Part shown: in pieces, positions 8,545-20,829 of the stretch
Position numbering within the stretch: the stretch's first letter is position 1
Layout of the letters: each line of letters opens with the position of its first letter
Origin: Myxococcales bacterium
Lineage (GTDB): Bacteria > Myxococcota > Polyangia > Nannocystales > Nannocystaceae
Assembly: GCA_016793465.1 (NCBI GenBank)
Contig: JAEUJW010000087.1
Coordinates: forward strand, 1 to 64,000
Length of the DNA stretch: 64,000 nt
Direction of reading: 5' to 3'
Made by a program: the position numbers and the translations under genes
The notes under the pieces: model-generated
Told to the model about the DNA's origin: nothing
Database searches by the model: none
Seen by the model: the letters and a program-made list of their open reading frames with translations, nothing else

Positions 8545-9150
8545 TCAGGCCGGCCCCGGCCCCGCGGCCAGCTCGCGCGGGTTGAGGCTGGGCGGCCAGG
8601 CGTCGCCGGGGTGGGCCCGCACGCGGCGCTCGGCCCCGCAGGCCCGACACTTGTGGAGGATGACGCGCACACCGCCGCTCTCGAGCAGCAGCGCCACCGG
8701 GTCGAGCAGCCCGCCGCAGCCCGCGGCGCGGTCACCGGGCACCACGTCGACGTGCAGGCTGCGCAAGCAGCGCGGGCAGTGGTCGCGGACGGGCGCGCCG
8801 CCCGGGGGCACCGCCGCGCCGCAGTGGCCGCAGGTGAAGGCCTCGTCGCGGTGGATGGGGTTGGTGCGCACCTGGGCGCCGGCCGCGCGGTCGAGCAAGG
8901 CGCGCACCAGCCGCTTGCCGGGGACCAGCGCGGGATCGGCCTCGCTGTCGTCGTCTTCGTCGTGGCCTAGCCCGAGGCCCCGCGCCTCGAGCAAGCGGAG
9001 GGCGGCGGCGCGCAGCGCTGGCTCGGCGTCGAGCTGCGCGCCCAGCTGCTTGATCTCACCGCGGCTCTGCACGCGGCGCAGCGCGGCCTCAAGGGTAGCG
9101 GCGGGCGTGGCGGCGGGCGTGGGCGGCGAAGCGACAGGGCGGCGGGCCAT
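8545..9150 (-). CDS. RNHCP-domain zinc-ribbon protein
   Basis: A 201-residue soluble protein. Residues about 95-185 match the RNHCP family: FTCGHC (Cys107, Cys110), RDHCPRC (122-128, with RD in place of the naming RN), then SLHVDVVPGDR and a CGG turn, and finally CRACG (Cys168, Cys171), so two Cys-pair knuckles likely bind zinc. Residues 1-60 are helical and hydrophilic; 63-72 is an acidic linker. The biochemical role of the family is not established; a nucleic-acid-related role is an inference from the zinc ribbons and from the adjacent tilS. The ATG is clear; the HEAT-cyclophilin gene starts divergently 116 bases away. Confidence 0.8.
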   Translation of the reverse strand: MARRPVASPPTPAATPAATLEAALRRVQSRGEIKQLGAQLDAEPALRAAALRLLEARGLGLGHDEDDDSEADPALVPGKRLVRALLDRAAGAQVRTNPIHRDEAFTCGHCGAAVPPGGAPVRDHCPRCLRSLHVDVVPGDRAAGCGGLLDPVALLLESGGVRVILHKCRACGAERRVRAHPGDAWPPSLNPRELAAGPGPA

Positions 9151-9265
9151 GGCGGACGCGTATCCAGCGCGGGGACCCGGCGGACACGCTGGGCCGACGC
9201 GCGCCGCCGAAGCGGGCTACCCCTGCCCGGCCGCGCAGGCGCCCCCCTCACCTCTCGGTGCGCGC

Positions 9266-11296
9266 ATGAGCTCCCGGACCCCTCGCCCCCTGCTCGCCCT
9301 CGCGCTCTCTGCGGCCCTCGGCCCGGCGCAGGCCCTGGCGCTGACCCCTGAGGACAAGCAGGCCATCATCCAGATCGAGGCGCAGCGTCTGCCGGTCGCC
9401 GCCCTCGACAGCTTCCTGACCCACGCCGACCCTGCGACCCGCGCGCGGGCGGTGCGCGCGCTCGGGCGCCAGCGCGCGCCCGAGGCGCTTGAGCGGCTGC
9501 GCGCCGCGGCCGCCGACCCCTCGCCCCAGCTGCGGGCCGAGGCCGCCTTCGCCCTCGGCCTGACCCCGGGCTCAGAGCGCGACCTGATTGACCTGCTGGA
9601 CCACGATCCCGTGCCTGCTGTCCGCGCGGCCGCCGCCGAGGCCCTCGGCCAAGCGGGCAGCCCCGCGGCGGTGCCGTCGCTGCTCGCCGCGCTGAAGACC
9701 CGGGGCGAGTTGATGCGGCCGGCGCCCGTGCCCCCGGCGGCCAGCCGCGCGCTCGGGCGCATGGCCGCCCGCGGGGTGCCCCTCGACAGCACCGCGGTCA
9801 TCGAGGGCCTGCTCAGCGAGCTGCGCCGCACCGACGCCCCGAGCCGGCGGGCGGCGGCTTTTGCCTTGGCCCGCATCAAGCCGCGCGGCCTGAGCCCCGA
9901 GCTGCAGCGGGCGGTCAGCGACGCGGCCCTGCGCGAGCCCGACGCCGACGCCCAGGCCAACCTCGTCCGGGTCGTCGGCGGGCTCGGCGGGGCCCTGCCC
10001 AGCAGCGCGACCGCGCGCCTACAAGACGAGGTGCTCAGCCGCGCGGTGGTCGATCCCGACGTGGGTGTGCGGGTGGCCGCGGCGCGCGCCTCGGGGGCAG
10101 CGGGCTGGCCGGGGGTGGCCAAGCTGCTCACCGACCCGAACCCGGCGGTGCGCCTCGAGGCGATCGCCGCGGTGGGTCAGGTCAAGTCGCTCGACCGCGA
10201 GCGCCTGCTCCGCCCCCTGATTGACGCCGGCGACGACATTCGCGACGAGGAGGAGCTCGCCACTGTCCGTGCGCTGCGCGTGGTCGAGGCGGCCGCCGCC
10301 CTCGACGCGCTGGGCGCCTCGGGCCTGCTGTCGAGCAGCCTCCCCTGGATCGACCCGGCCCGCCCGATTCGGATCCGCGAGGCGGCCCTCCGCCACACCA
10401 AAGACGTCGGCGTCCTGCGCACGCTGGCGCTCGACGACGGCGACGGCCCGGTGCGGGTGGCGGCGGCCGCACGTTTGGTGGCCCTCGAGCCCAAGAAGGC
10501 CGAGCTCATGCCCCTGCTCGGCGCCTTCGACACGATGGTGGCCGCGGTCGCCCTCGACCACCTCGCCGAGAAGCTCAGCGCCGAGGACGAGGCGCGCCTG
10601 ATCAAGCTCGTGCAGGACAACACCGAGCCCGACCTCATCGCCGCGGGTAGCAAGGCGTTGGTGCGCCTGTATGGCGGTGAGAAGCCCCTGGTGAAGAAGC
10701 CGGCAGCCGGTGCGGCCGAGCTGCTGCCCAAGCTGCACGCCAGCGGCGCGGCGCCGGTCCGCGCGCAGGGGCGGGCGCTGGCCGCGGCGCTGGGGGCCAA
10801 GGCGCCCCCCTCCTGGCACGGCCTGGTCTCGGCCCCAGTCGGGGAGGTCGAGCAGCTGCGCAGCGCGCGGATCATCACCTCGGTCGGGGAGATCGTGGTG
10901 GAGCTCTACCCAGACGAGGCGCCGGTCACCGTCTGGACCTGGGGGCGCCTCGCCGAGACCGGCTGGTTCAACGGGATGCGCTTCCACCGGGTCGTGCCCG
11001 AGTTCGTCGTGCAAGGCGGAGACCCGCGGGGCGACGGCAGCGGCGGCCCCGGCTGGACCTTGCCCGACGAGCTCAGCCCGACGCCCTACGCCGAGGGCGT
11101 GCTGGGAATGGCGCTGGCCGGGCCCGACACAGGCGGCAGCCAGTGGTTCGTGACCTTGTCGCCCCAGCCCCACCTCGACGGCAACTACACCGCCTTCGGC
11201 AAGGTGGTCAGCGGGATGCACGTGCTGCACCGCATCGTGCCCGGCGACCGCATCGAGCGGGTCATCGTCGAGCGCACGCCGCCCCCCGCCGGCTGA
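9266..11296 (+). CDS. HEAT-repeat protein fused to a cyclophilin-type peptidyl-prolyl isomerase
   Basis: A 676-residue exported protein. Residues 1-25 are a signal peptide ending around ALALT. Residues about 45-500 are a long array of HEAT/PBS-lyase-type helical repeats (units such as RARAVRALGRQRAPEALERL). From about residue 534 comes a complete cyclophilin domain with FHRVVPEFVVQGGDP, GSQWFVT and PHLDGNYTAFGKV, which keeps the catalytic Arg of FHR and the Q/GGDP pocket. The isomerase should act on proline bonds of periplasmic or outer-membrane proteins, with the HEAT solenoid as a client- or partner-binding scaffold (inference). It stands alone; the next gene is convergent. Confidence 0.9.
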   Translation: MSSRTPRPLLALALSAALGPAQALALTPEDKQAIIQIEAQRLPVAALDSFLTHADPATRARAVRALGRQRAPEALERLRAAAADPSPQLRAEAAFALGLTPGSERDLIDLLDHDPVPAVRAAAAEALGQAGSPAAVPSLLAALKTRGELMRPAPVPPAASRALGRMAARGVPLDSTAVIEGLLSELRRTDAPSRRAAAFALARIKPRGLSPELQRAVSDAALREPDADAQANLVRVVGGLGGALPSSATARLQDEVLSRAVVDPDVGVRVAAARASGAAGWPGVAKLLTDPNPAVRLEAIAAVGQVKSLDRERLLRPLIDAGDDIRDEEELATVRALRVVEAAAALDALGASGLLSSSLPWIDPARPIRIREAALRHTKDVGVLRTLALDDGDGPVRVAAAARLVALEPKKAELMPLLGAFDTMVAAVALDHLAEKLSAEDEARLIKLVQDNTEPDLIAAGSKALVRLYGGEKPLVKKPAAGAAELLPKLHASGAAPVRAQGRALAAALGAKAPPSWHGLVSAPVGEVEQLRSARIITSVGEIVVELYPDEAPVTVWTWGRLAETGWFNGMRFHRVVPEFVVQGGDPRGDGSGGPGWTLPDELSPTPYAEGVLGMALAGPDTGGSQWFVTLSPQPHLDGNYTAFGKVVSGMHVLHRIVPGDRIERVIVERTPPPAG

Positions 11297-11323
11297 GCCC
11301 GCGGGCGGTGCGCCGGGCCTCAG
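11293..11323. terminator. Candidate bidirectional terminator hairpin
   Basis: Imperfect inverted repeat (CTGAG-CCCG against CGGG-C-CTCAG) that contains both stop codons of the convergent cyclophilin-fusion and cytochrome genes. It lacks a T tract. Confidence 0.3.
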
Positions 11324-11808
11324 CCCTGCGGCGCCTCGTCGCCCGCCTCTGCGCCGCCGGCCCCCTCGGGTGCACCCGGGCCCGCTTCCTCGGGGCTCTG
11401 CGCTTTGCTGGGCGGAGCCTTGGCCGGCTTCGTTGGGGTCGCGCCCGCCTTCTTGGGCAGCTTGCCCGTGGTCGGATCAACCTTTTGGAGGAAGGTCAAG
11501 ATCCGCAGCAGGTCACTGTCGTCGTAGCGCTCGCCGAAGCCGGGCATCTCGCCGCGCCCGCGGGCCAAGACCTCGACCGCCGCGGGCTCGGCGCGCACCT
11601 GCCCGGCCAGGCGGGGCGCGGGCTTGCGGGTCGCCTGGGCCAGCGGGCCGTCGCCCAGCGCGTCGGCGCCGTGGCAGACCGCGCAGGCCTCGGCGTAGAG
11701 CTTGGCGCCGCGCTCTTCGGGGGCTGGGTGCTTGGTGGGCTGGCCGGCCCACAGCGCGCTGGGCGCGACAACGAGGAGCAGCAGGCCAAGGCGGAGGGAG
11801 CGCAGCAC
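11320..11808 (-). CDS. Small c-type cytochrome
   Basis: A 162-residue periplasmic cytochrome c. A signal peptide (residues 1-21) precedes the single heme motif CAVCH (Cys42, Cys45, His46); GEMPGF places the likely distal ligand at Met88, giving a cytochrome c5/c6-like domain. The last 50 residues are Ala/Pro/Lys/Glu-rich and probably disordered. GTG at 11808 is chosen because GAGG lies 5-8 bases upstream; an in-frame GTG at 11814 is the alternative. It should carry electrons in a respiratory chain, partner unknown. It is transcribed in the same direction as the tRNA genes just upstream. Confidence 0.9.
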   Translation of the reverse strand: MLRSLRLGLLLLVVAPSALWAGQPTKHPAPEERGAKLYAEACAVCHGADALGDGPLAQATRKPAPRLAGQVRAEPAAVEVLARGRGEMPGFGERYDDSDLLRILTFLQKVDPTTGKLPKKAGATPTKPAKAPPSKAQSPEEAGPGAPEGAGGAEAGDEAPQG

Positions 11809-11875
11809 GGGCACCTCGCGGCGGAGCTCGGGGCAAAACGAACAGGGCCCCGTCCGCGTGGACGAGGCCCTGAAG

Positions 11876-11952
11876 TGGCGGGATGGACGGGACTCGAACC
11901 CGCGGCCTCTGGCGTGACAGGCCAGCGTTCTAACCGGCTGAACTACCATCCC
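11876..11952 (-). tRNA. tRNA-Asp (GTC), copy 2
   Basis: Cloverleaf with acceptor arms GGGATGG/CCATCCC, anticodon stem CTGGC/GCCAG and loop CTGTCAC giving anticodon GTC, and T arm with GGTTCGAGTCC. CCA is encoded (11876-11878). It is identical to the copy exactly 100 bases away; 84 bases including short flanks are the same. Confidence 0.97.
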
Positions 11953-11975
11953 ACAAAGAGGGGGAGCTGTGAAAG

Positions 11976-12052
11976 TGGCGGGATGGACGGGACTCGAACC
12001 CGCGGCCTCTGGCGTGACAGGCCAGCGTTCTAACCGGCTGAACTACCATCCC
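11976..12052 (-). tRNA. tRNA-Asp (GTC), copy 1
   Basis: Same cloverleaf, anticodon GTC and encoded CCA as the copy at 11876-11952; 23 bases separate them, so both come from one tandem duplication and are likely processed from one transcript that starts upstream of the tRNA-Val. Confidence 0.97.
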
Positions 12053-12098
12053 ACAACCCACCATCGCTGGTGGCACAACACCCCTCAAATTGATGAAG

Positions 12099-12171
12099 TA
12101 GGCGGAACAGGGCTCGAACCTGCGACCCGCAGCTTGTAAGGCTGCCGCTCTCCCGACTGAGCTATCCGCCC
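12099..12171 (-). tRNA. tRNA-Val (TAC)
   Basis: Cloverleaf with acceptor GGGCGGA/TCCGCCT, D arm AGCTCAGTCGGGAGAGC, anticodon stem GCAGC/GCTGC, loop CTTACAA giving anticodon TAC, and T arm GGTTCGAGCCC. Unlike the two tRNA-Asp genes, the CCA end is not encoded (CTT follows the discriminator A), so it needs CCA addition. Confidence 0.97.
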
Positions 12172-12221
12172 AAATCGAAGGGCCCGTTCCCCGCGCCCAA
12201 CTCAACGACACTCAAGCGAAT

Positions 12222-12235
12222 CCGGCCTGCGCCGG
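12222..12235 (-). terminator. Weak hairpin downstream of lon
   Basis: Perfect inverted repeat CCGGC-CTGC-GCCGG 35 bases beyond the lon stop codon. No T run follows, so termination by it is only a possibility. Confidence 0.25.
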
Positions 12236-12270
12236 CTTCCCCCGCCTTCTATTGGAAGCCGCCCCGACCG

Positions 12271-14694
<2,424 letters not shown>

Positions 14695-14810
14695 CGGGGG
14701 CTCCCGCGGCAGGGGGCTCGGCGCCGCGACCGGGCGCGGAGGCGTCGGCCCCCGCGCGCGTGGGGGTGTGGGTGCGGAGCGCGGCGGGGTTCACCCTGGG
14801 CGACGCGCCC

Positions 14811-16064
<1,254 letters not shown>

Positions 16065-16068
16065 AAGG

Positions 16069-16710
16069 TTACCTCGAGGGGTTCGGCGGCTGGTCCTTGC
16101 GCGAGCGAGTCAGGACCTCGTCGATGAGGCCGTAGGACTTCGCCGTGTAGGGATCCATGAAGTAGTCCCGGTCGGTGTCGCGCTGGATCTCTTCCACCGA
16201 CTTGCCGGTGTGGTCGGCCATGATCTTGTTGAGCAGGGCCTTCAGCCGCTGGATCTCCTGGTGCTGGATCTCGATGTCGGTCGCCTTGCCCTCGGCGCCG
16301 CCCGACGGCTGGTGGATCATGATGCGGGCGTTGGGCAGCGCGTGGCGCTTGCCCTTGGCCCCGCCGGCCAGCAGGAGCGCGCCCATCGAGGCCGCCTGCC
16401 CGAGGCAGTAGGTCGTCACGTCCGGGCGGACGATCTGCATAGTGTCGTAGATCGCCAGGCCCGCGGTCACCACGCCGCCCGGCGAGTTGATGTACATCGT
16501 GATGTCCTTGTCCGGGTCCTCCGACTCCAAGAACAGCAGCTGGGCGATGATGACGTTGGCGACCTGGTCGTTGACCGGCGTGCCGAGGAACACGATGCGG
16601 TCCTTCAGCAGTCGGCTGTAGATGTCCCACGAGCGTTCGCCGCGGTGCGTCTGCTCGATGACGAAGGGGATGTTGGCGGTCGGACTCACGGGCTCATCTC
16701 GATGGGGCAT
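16069..16710 (-). CDS. clpP: ATP-dependent Clp protease proteolytic subunit
   Basis: Serine peptidase that forms the ClpP barrel for ClpX. The catalytic triad is visible as Ser108 (AASMGA), His133 (MIHQPSGG) and Asp182 (TDRDYFM), counting from ATG at 16710 (213 residues). A GTG at 16689 would give 206 residues and has a GAGATGAG stretch before it, so it is a credible alternative start. It sits between tig and clpX in the order conserved in many bacteria. Confidence 0.97.
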   Translation of the reverse strand: MPHRDEPVSPTANIPFVIEQTHRGERSWDIYSRLLKDRIVFLGTPVNDQVANVIIAQLLFLESEDPDKDITMYINSPGGVVTAGLAIYDTMQIVRPDVTTYCLGQAASMGALLLAGGAKGKRHALPNARIMIHQPSGGAEGKATDIEIQHQEIQRLKALLNKIMADHTGKSVEEIQRDTDRDYFMDPYTAKSYGLIDEVLTRSRKDQPPNPSR

Positions 16711-17011
16711 GCGTACGCTCGCGCTCGGGCTATGGTGACTGGCATGGACCGGCGATGCAAGGGGTGGCAGGCGCGCCACGGGCCTCCGTGCGCGCTGGGC
16801 CACGGTCGCACGCCGAGGGTGTTCACCGTGGTCTTACCACGCCGATCCGCCGATCTGCCGGCGAGCGCGGCGGTCGATGCGGCCCGTCGGCGCGCGACGT
16901 GAAGCGCAACACGGCCCTGGAGGCCGTGCTGCGAGAGGTTCCCGGAGGGACCGGCGCCGGGGCTCACGCCGCCGGTCATGAAGGGTCGTTCAGGCGGAGG
17001 CTGCCGTGAAG
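16711..17011. other. tig-clpP intergenic region
   Basis: About 300 bases with no convincing gene. Reading leftwards from tig, an inverted repeat (CACGGCC/GGCCGTG around 5 bases, 16910-16928) could be an attenuator or terminator after tig. The part nearest clpP should hold its own promoter, but no good -10/-35 pair stands out. Confidence 0.5.
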
Positions 17012-18364
17012 TTACGTCGCAGCGTCGCCGCCGGTGGCGGACTCGGCGCTGGCGTCGGCTTCGGGCTTCGGGTCCGGCGCTTCGGTGACCTCGGACTTGC
17101 TCATCAGCAGGTCGAGAATCTTCTCCTCCCGGATCTGCGCGCGCAGTAGCAGCAGCTGGTTATTCTTCTCCATCGTCGCCCGCAGGCGGTCGACGTTCTG
17201 GCCGCGCTCCTTGGCGAGCTCGCCGAGCTCCTTGTCGACCTCGGCCTCGTCGACGACGACGTTCTCGGCCTTGCCGATCGCGTCGAGCAGGAGGAACGCC
17301 TTGACGTTGAACTGCGCCTGCGGCCGCATCTGCGAGGCGACCTGCTGCTCGCTCATGCCGGTCTGCTGGAGCTTGATGCCCTGCTGCTGCAGCTGGCGCT
17401 TGAACAGGTCGACCTGCGCGGCGACCTCGCGGGCGACCAGCGAGGGGGCGACCTCGAACGGGTTGCGCTCGAGCAGCGCCTCGACGAGGCGCTTGCGGGC
17501 GTCGCGTTCGGCCTCGTTCTGGTCCTCTTCGCGGACCTGGTCGCGGAACTTGGTCTTCAGCTCCTCGAGCGACTCGGCCTCGCAGTCGCGGGCGAACTCG
17601 TCGTCGAGGGCGGGCACGTGCTTCTCCTGCACGTTGCGGAAGCCGAGGCTCAGCTTGGCCTCTTGCCCGCGGAACTCCGGTCGGATGCGCTCCTGCGGCG
17701 GGAGGTAGCTGACCTGACGGGTCGAGCCGACCGCCGAGGTCTGCAGGTCCTCGAGCGTCTTCGAGATGCCGGGCAGGTACTCGCCCTGGCCCGCGCCGAT
17801 CTCGATCTTGATGTCCTTGCCCGAGACCTTCTGGTTGCCGAGCGTGCCGTCGATGTCGACGGTCCACACGTCACCGGCCTGGGTCTGGCGCTCGCTCTCG
17901 ATGGGCTTCAGGACGGTGAGCTCGTCCTGCTTGGCCTTCAGCATCGACTCGACCTTGGCCTCGTCGGCCACGGCCGGGCGCCGACGGACCGGCACGCCGG
18001 TGTAGTCCTTCGGCTGCAGGTCGGGCGGGACCTCGAAGCGGGCCGCATACTTAAAGGCCTCGCCGCGGTTGACGGAGGTGCCCTCCTCGAGGACCGGCTG
18101 GGTCAGCGGGACCTTCTCGTGGCGGGTGACCGCGGTCTGGAAGGTCTCCTGGACGATGTCGCGGGCGAGCTCCTCGCGGACGCCCTTGCCGAACAACTTC
18201 TCGACCATGGCCGGCGGGACCTTGCCGGGGCGGAAGCCGGGCAGGCGGGCCTTGCCCTGCAGCTCGCGCAGCTTCTGGTTGAACCGCGGCGAGATCTCCT
18301 CCCACGGGATTTGCACACGCACGCGGCACTCGACCGCACTGATCCTCTCGAGCTGAGTTTCCAT
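17012..18364 (-). CDS. tig: Trigger factor
   Basis: Ribosome-bound chaperone and peptidyl-prolyl isomerase, 450 residues. The ribosome-binding signature is recognisable as ARLPGFRPGKVPPAMVEK (about residues 37-54; family GFRxGKxP). The middle FKBP-like domain (about 155-245) and the long helical C-terminal chaperone domain follow, ending in an acidic Ala/Glu/Asp tail. ATG at 18364 begins METQLERIS, as expected for the family; the ribosome site before it is weak. It heads the tig-clpP-clpX-lon cluster. Confidence 0.96.
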   Translation of the reverse strand: METQLERISAVECRVRVQIPWEEISPRFNQKLRELQGKARLPGFRPGKVPPAMVEKLFGKGVREELARDIVQETFQTAVTRHEKVPLTQPVLEEGTSVNRGEAFKYAARFEVPPDLQPKDYTGVPVRRRPAVADEAKVESMLKAKQDELTVLKPIESERQTQAGDVWTVDIDGTLGNQKVSGKDIKIEIGAGQGEYLPGISKTLEDLQTSAVGSTRQVSYLPPQERIRPEFRGQEAKLSLGFRNVQEKHVPALDDEFARDCEAESLEELKTKFRDQVREEDQNEAERDARKRLVEALLERNPFEVAPSLVAREVAAQVDLFKRQLQQQGIKLQQTGMSEQQVASQMRPQAQFNVKAFLLLDAIGKAENVVVDEAEVDKELGELAKERGQNVDRLRATMEKNNQLLLLRAQIREEKILDLLMSKSEVTEAPDPKPEADASAESATGGDAAT

Positions 18365-18519
18365 GGCAGAGATGTTCCGAACCCCGCAGGGACTTTTCGG
18401 GCTCGCGTTCGTAACAGACGGGCGCGGACGGCACAAGTCCGCGGGTCACCGGCGCTCCGGCGCGCAGGAGTGCCGGTTTTGGCGCCGGCCTCGCCACCAC
18501 AGCGGTCGCGTCGCCCTGT

Positions 18520-18525
18520 TACCCT
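18520..18525 (+). promoter_or_regulatory. Candidate -10 box of a near-leaderless promoter
   Basis: TACCCT (TANNNT) ends 9 bases before the ATG at 18535, where no Shine-Dalgarno sequence is present. It belongs to a recurring arrangement in this window. Confidence 0.35.
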
Positions 18526-18534
18526 GGGCGACCG

Positions 18535-20601
18535 ATGTCGCCGGGTCGTGACAACCCGCACTCGCAGGCGGCTCTCCACGCCGGGCTGCCGATCGGCCTC
18601 GGCCTGGCCGCCGCCGCCGTGCTCGTGGCGACCTCGCCGCTGCCCGCCGTGGTCCATGCGCCCGCGCCGTTCGCCGCGGCCTCGCCGGTCCACGACCTCG
18701 CCGCCCCGCCGTGGTGGACCAGCGCCGAGAACCCCGCGGTGATCGCCGCGGCCAGCTGGCCGTGGGACGCGCTGGCCCTGCTCGTCCCCGTCGGCGAGCG
18801 CGGGGTCCGCGGCGAATTCCTGGCCCTGGCGCTGGTGCTCGCGCTCGCCGCAGCGGCCGGGCTGCTGGCGTTCCGCCTGTACCGCGGGACAGGTCGCCTC
18901 GCCGCCACCGTGGTCGCGGTGCCGCTGACCGCCGCGCTGCTGCTCGCGTGGCTGCACGGGCGCGGGGCGGCGCTGGCGTCGGCGAGCCCGGCGCTGGGCT
19001 TCGGCGCGCTCGCCGTGCTCGGCCTGGCCGCCGTGATCGGCGCGCGCGTCCGCGGGCGCGGGCTCGGGCTGGCGACCGGGCTGCGCGCGGGGATCGTCAC
19101 CGCGGCGGCGGCGCTGGTCTGGCCGAGCGCGGGGCTCGGGCTCGCGGCCCTGCTGCTGGCCTGCGGGGTCTGGCAGGCGCGGCCGGGGCCGATCTCGCGG
19201 GCGCTGGCGGTGCTGTGCGCGGGCCCGGCCGCGCTCGCGGCGTGGTTCTTAGGACAGGGCGTTTCGGACATGTCCTGCACGACATGTACATCGGGACAGG
19301 ATTTCCCGGCCACGTTCAGCCAGATCTCGCGGCTCGCCGGGCCGGCGCTGCTGCACCCGGCGCTGGCACTGCTGGTGCTGCTGGTCGTGCCGCTGCGCTG
19401 GCGGGGCGGCGCGCTGCTGCTGGCGGTCGCGGCCGCGGCGATCGCCGGCGGGATCTTGCCGGTCGCGCTGGCGCTGCTCGCGGTCGCGGCGTGCGGGTGG
19501 ATCTGGCTGGCCGGCGGCGTGCGCGGGGCTGGCGAGGCGAGGCCGGTCCGCGCGTGGCTGGCGCGGCTCGCGGTGGCCGCGGCCAGCTTCGCAGTGCTCG
19601 CGCTCGCGGCCGGCGCGGCGGGGCCCCGGGTCGACGCGCCGATCGCCGCGCGACGGCCCGAGCGCTCGCTGCTCGCGGTGGTCCAGCGCGGGCTGGTCGC
19701 CCCCGGCGACGTGCTGCTCGCCCACGACCCCTGGCTCGTGCACGCGCTGGCGGCGGCCCGGCGCGACGAGGGCGTGCGCCCCGACATCGTCGTGCTCGCG
19801 GCCGGCGACCTCGACTCCGCGCGGCGCGGCGAGCTGATGGCGAGCTGGCAGCGCGAGGGCAGACGTGTCCTTTCGGACAGCTTCAGCGACGGCGGGCGCT
19901 GGCAGGCGGCGTGGCTGCTCGACAGCGGGCCGCTGTTCTGGCTGGTCGGCCTCGCCGACCTCGGTGAGCGCGAGTTCACCGACCTCCACGCCCACACGCC
20001 CGAACTCGCCGACCCGCAGCTCGCGCCGGCCGAGCGCGCGCGCTGGGAGCGGCTGCACCTCGAGCGCGTGCGCCACCGCCGGGCGCTCGGTCGCCACGAC
20101 GCCGCGGCCCTGGCCCTGCCGGTCGACGAGGACACCCGCGCGGAGGTCGCCCAGCGCATCCACCTGGCCGAGCTCAGCCGCTTGCCGGCGATCGAAGGCA
20201 GCGAGCTCGGGCCGGCGCCGTGGTCGGCCGCGTCGCAGCCCGCGAGCAGCCTGGCCGAGGCGGGTGACCTCCTGTGCGCGCTCGGCGACGGCGAGGCGGG
20301 CGCGGGCTTCCTCGAGCGAGCGGCCGCCCGCGGGGTCCCCGAGGCCTTCGCGGCGCTGGCCCGCTGGTACCTCCGCGCCGGCGAGGAGGCGGCCGCCCGC
20401 GAGACCCTGGCCGTGATGGCCGACCCCTCGCTGCGCCCGCAGCTGCTCGCGGTCTGTCGCTGGCTGCTCGCCCGCGCCCGCGCCGACCGCTCGGCGGAGC
20501 TGCTCCGCGACCTCGCCCACGCGCCGGGCCACGCGCCCGAGGAGCTCGCCACGCGCCTCGCCGTGCTGCGCGGGCTGTCCGCGCCGCCGACTCGCGAGTA
20601 A
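18535..20601 (+). CDS. Polytopic membrane protein with soluble C-terminal half
   Basis: Unrecognised 688-residue protein. Residues about 18-360 contain roughly ten hydrophobic segments; residues 375-688 are soluble and helical, with TPR-like spacing near the end (AGFLERAAARGVPEAFAALARWYLRAGEEAAARETL). The stretch LLAHDPWLVHALAAARRDEG followed by VRPDIVVLAAGDL resembles the first soluble segment of DUF2723-type membrane proteins, suggesting a glycosyltransferase-C-like relative, but this is weak. Two places (19249-19310 and 19860-19880) use codons unlike the rest of the gene (TTA, GGA, ACA, TGT, AGA) and carry the GGACA/TGTCC motif, as though short pieces had been inserted in frame. Confidence 0.8.
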   Translation: MSPGRDNPHSQAALHAGLPIGLGLAAAAVLVATSPLPAVVHAPAPFAAASPVHDLAAPPWWTSAENPAVIAAASWPWDALALLVPVGERGVRGEFLALALVLALAAAAGLLAFRLYRGTGRLAATVVAVPLTAALLLAWLHGRGAALASASPALGFGALAVLGLAAVIGARVRGRGLGLATGLRAGIVTAAAALVWPSAGLGLAALLLACGVWQARPGPISRALAVLCAGPAALAAWFLGQGVSDMSCTTCTSGQDFPATFSQISRLAGPALLHPALALLVLLVVPLRWRGGALLLAVAAAAIAGGILPVALALLAVAACGWIWLAGGVRGAGEARPVRAWLARLAVAAASFAVLALAAGAAGPRVDAPIAARRPERSLLAVVQRGLVAPGDVLLAHDPWLVHALAAARRDEGVRPDIVVLAAGDLDSARRGELMASWQREGRRVLSDSFSDGGRWQAAWLLDSGPLFWLVGLADLGEREFTDLHAHTPELADPQLAPAERARWERLHLERVRHRRALGRHDAAALALPVDEDTRAEVAQRIHLAELSRLPAIEGSELGPAPWSAASQPASSLAEAGDLLCALGDGEAGAGFLERAAARGVPEAFAALARWYLRAGEEAAARETLAVMADPSLRPQLLAVCRWLLARARADRSAELLRDLAHAPGHAPEELATRLAVLRGLSAPPTRE
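19251..19298. repeat. GGACA/TGTCC cluster inside a membrane-protein gene
   Basis: Within 48 bases there are three GGACA words and one TGTCC, including the perfect palindrome GGACATGTCC (19266-19275) and an ACATGT. The 22 or so codons involved are atypical for the gene, so this looks like an in-frame insertion. Confidence 0.5.
19866..19879. repeat. TGTCC-N4-GGACA hairpin motif
   Basis: Exact TGTCC-TTTC-GGACA inside the membrane-protein gene, flanked by the rare codons AGA and CGT. Confidence 0.6.
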
Positions 20602-20829
20602 CGGCCTTCCTCTTTACAGCGGAACGGTCACGCGCTGCGCTGCGTGCTCGCGTCGGCGCTCGAGCCGACGACCCGCGAGTCACGACCATCCTCTCGCCTC
20701 ACGGCGGAGAGCTCGCGCGCAGCGCCGCGGTCTCGCGTCGGCGCTCGAGCCGCCGACCCGCGAGTCACGACCATCCTCACGCTTCACGGCGGAGAGCTCA
20801 CGCGCAGCGCCGCGGTCTCGCGTCGGCGC
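20593..20829. repeat. Three-copy tandem repeat of about 81-85 bp between convergent genes
   Basis: Units begin at CGCGAG (20593, 20674, 20759). Copies 2 and 3 are nearly identical; copy 1 is diverged and contains the stop codon of the membrane-protein gene. The last unit runs into the stop codon of the large TPR gene on the other strand. No coding signal is visible in it. Confidence 0.85.

Noticed and set aside
16755..17009. Small + strand open frame between clpP and tig
   Set aside because: No ribosome site, Arg/Gly-rich product, antisense to the leader of clpP.
16700..18400. Possible assembly chimera between two genomes
   Set aside because: The conserved tig-clpP-clpX-lon order runs across the boundary, and base composition does not change abruptly.
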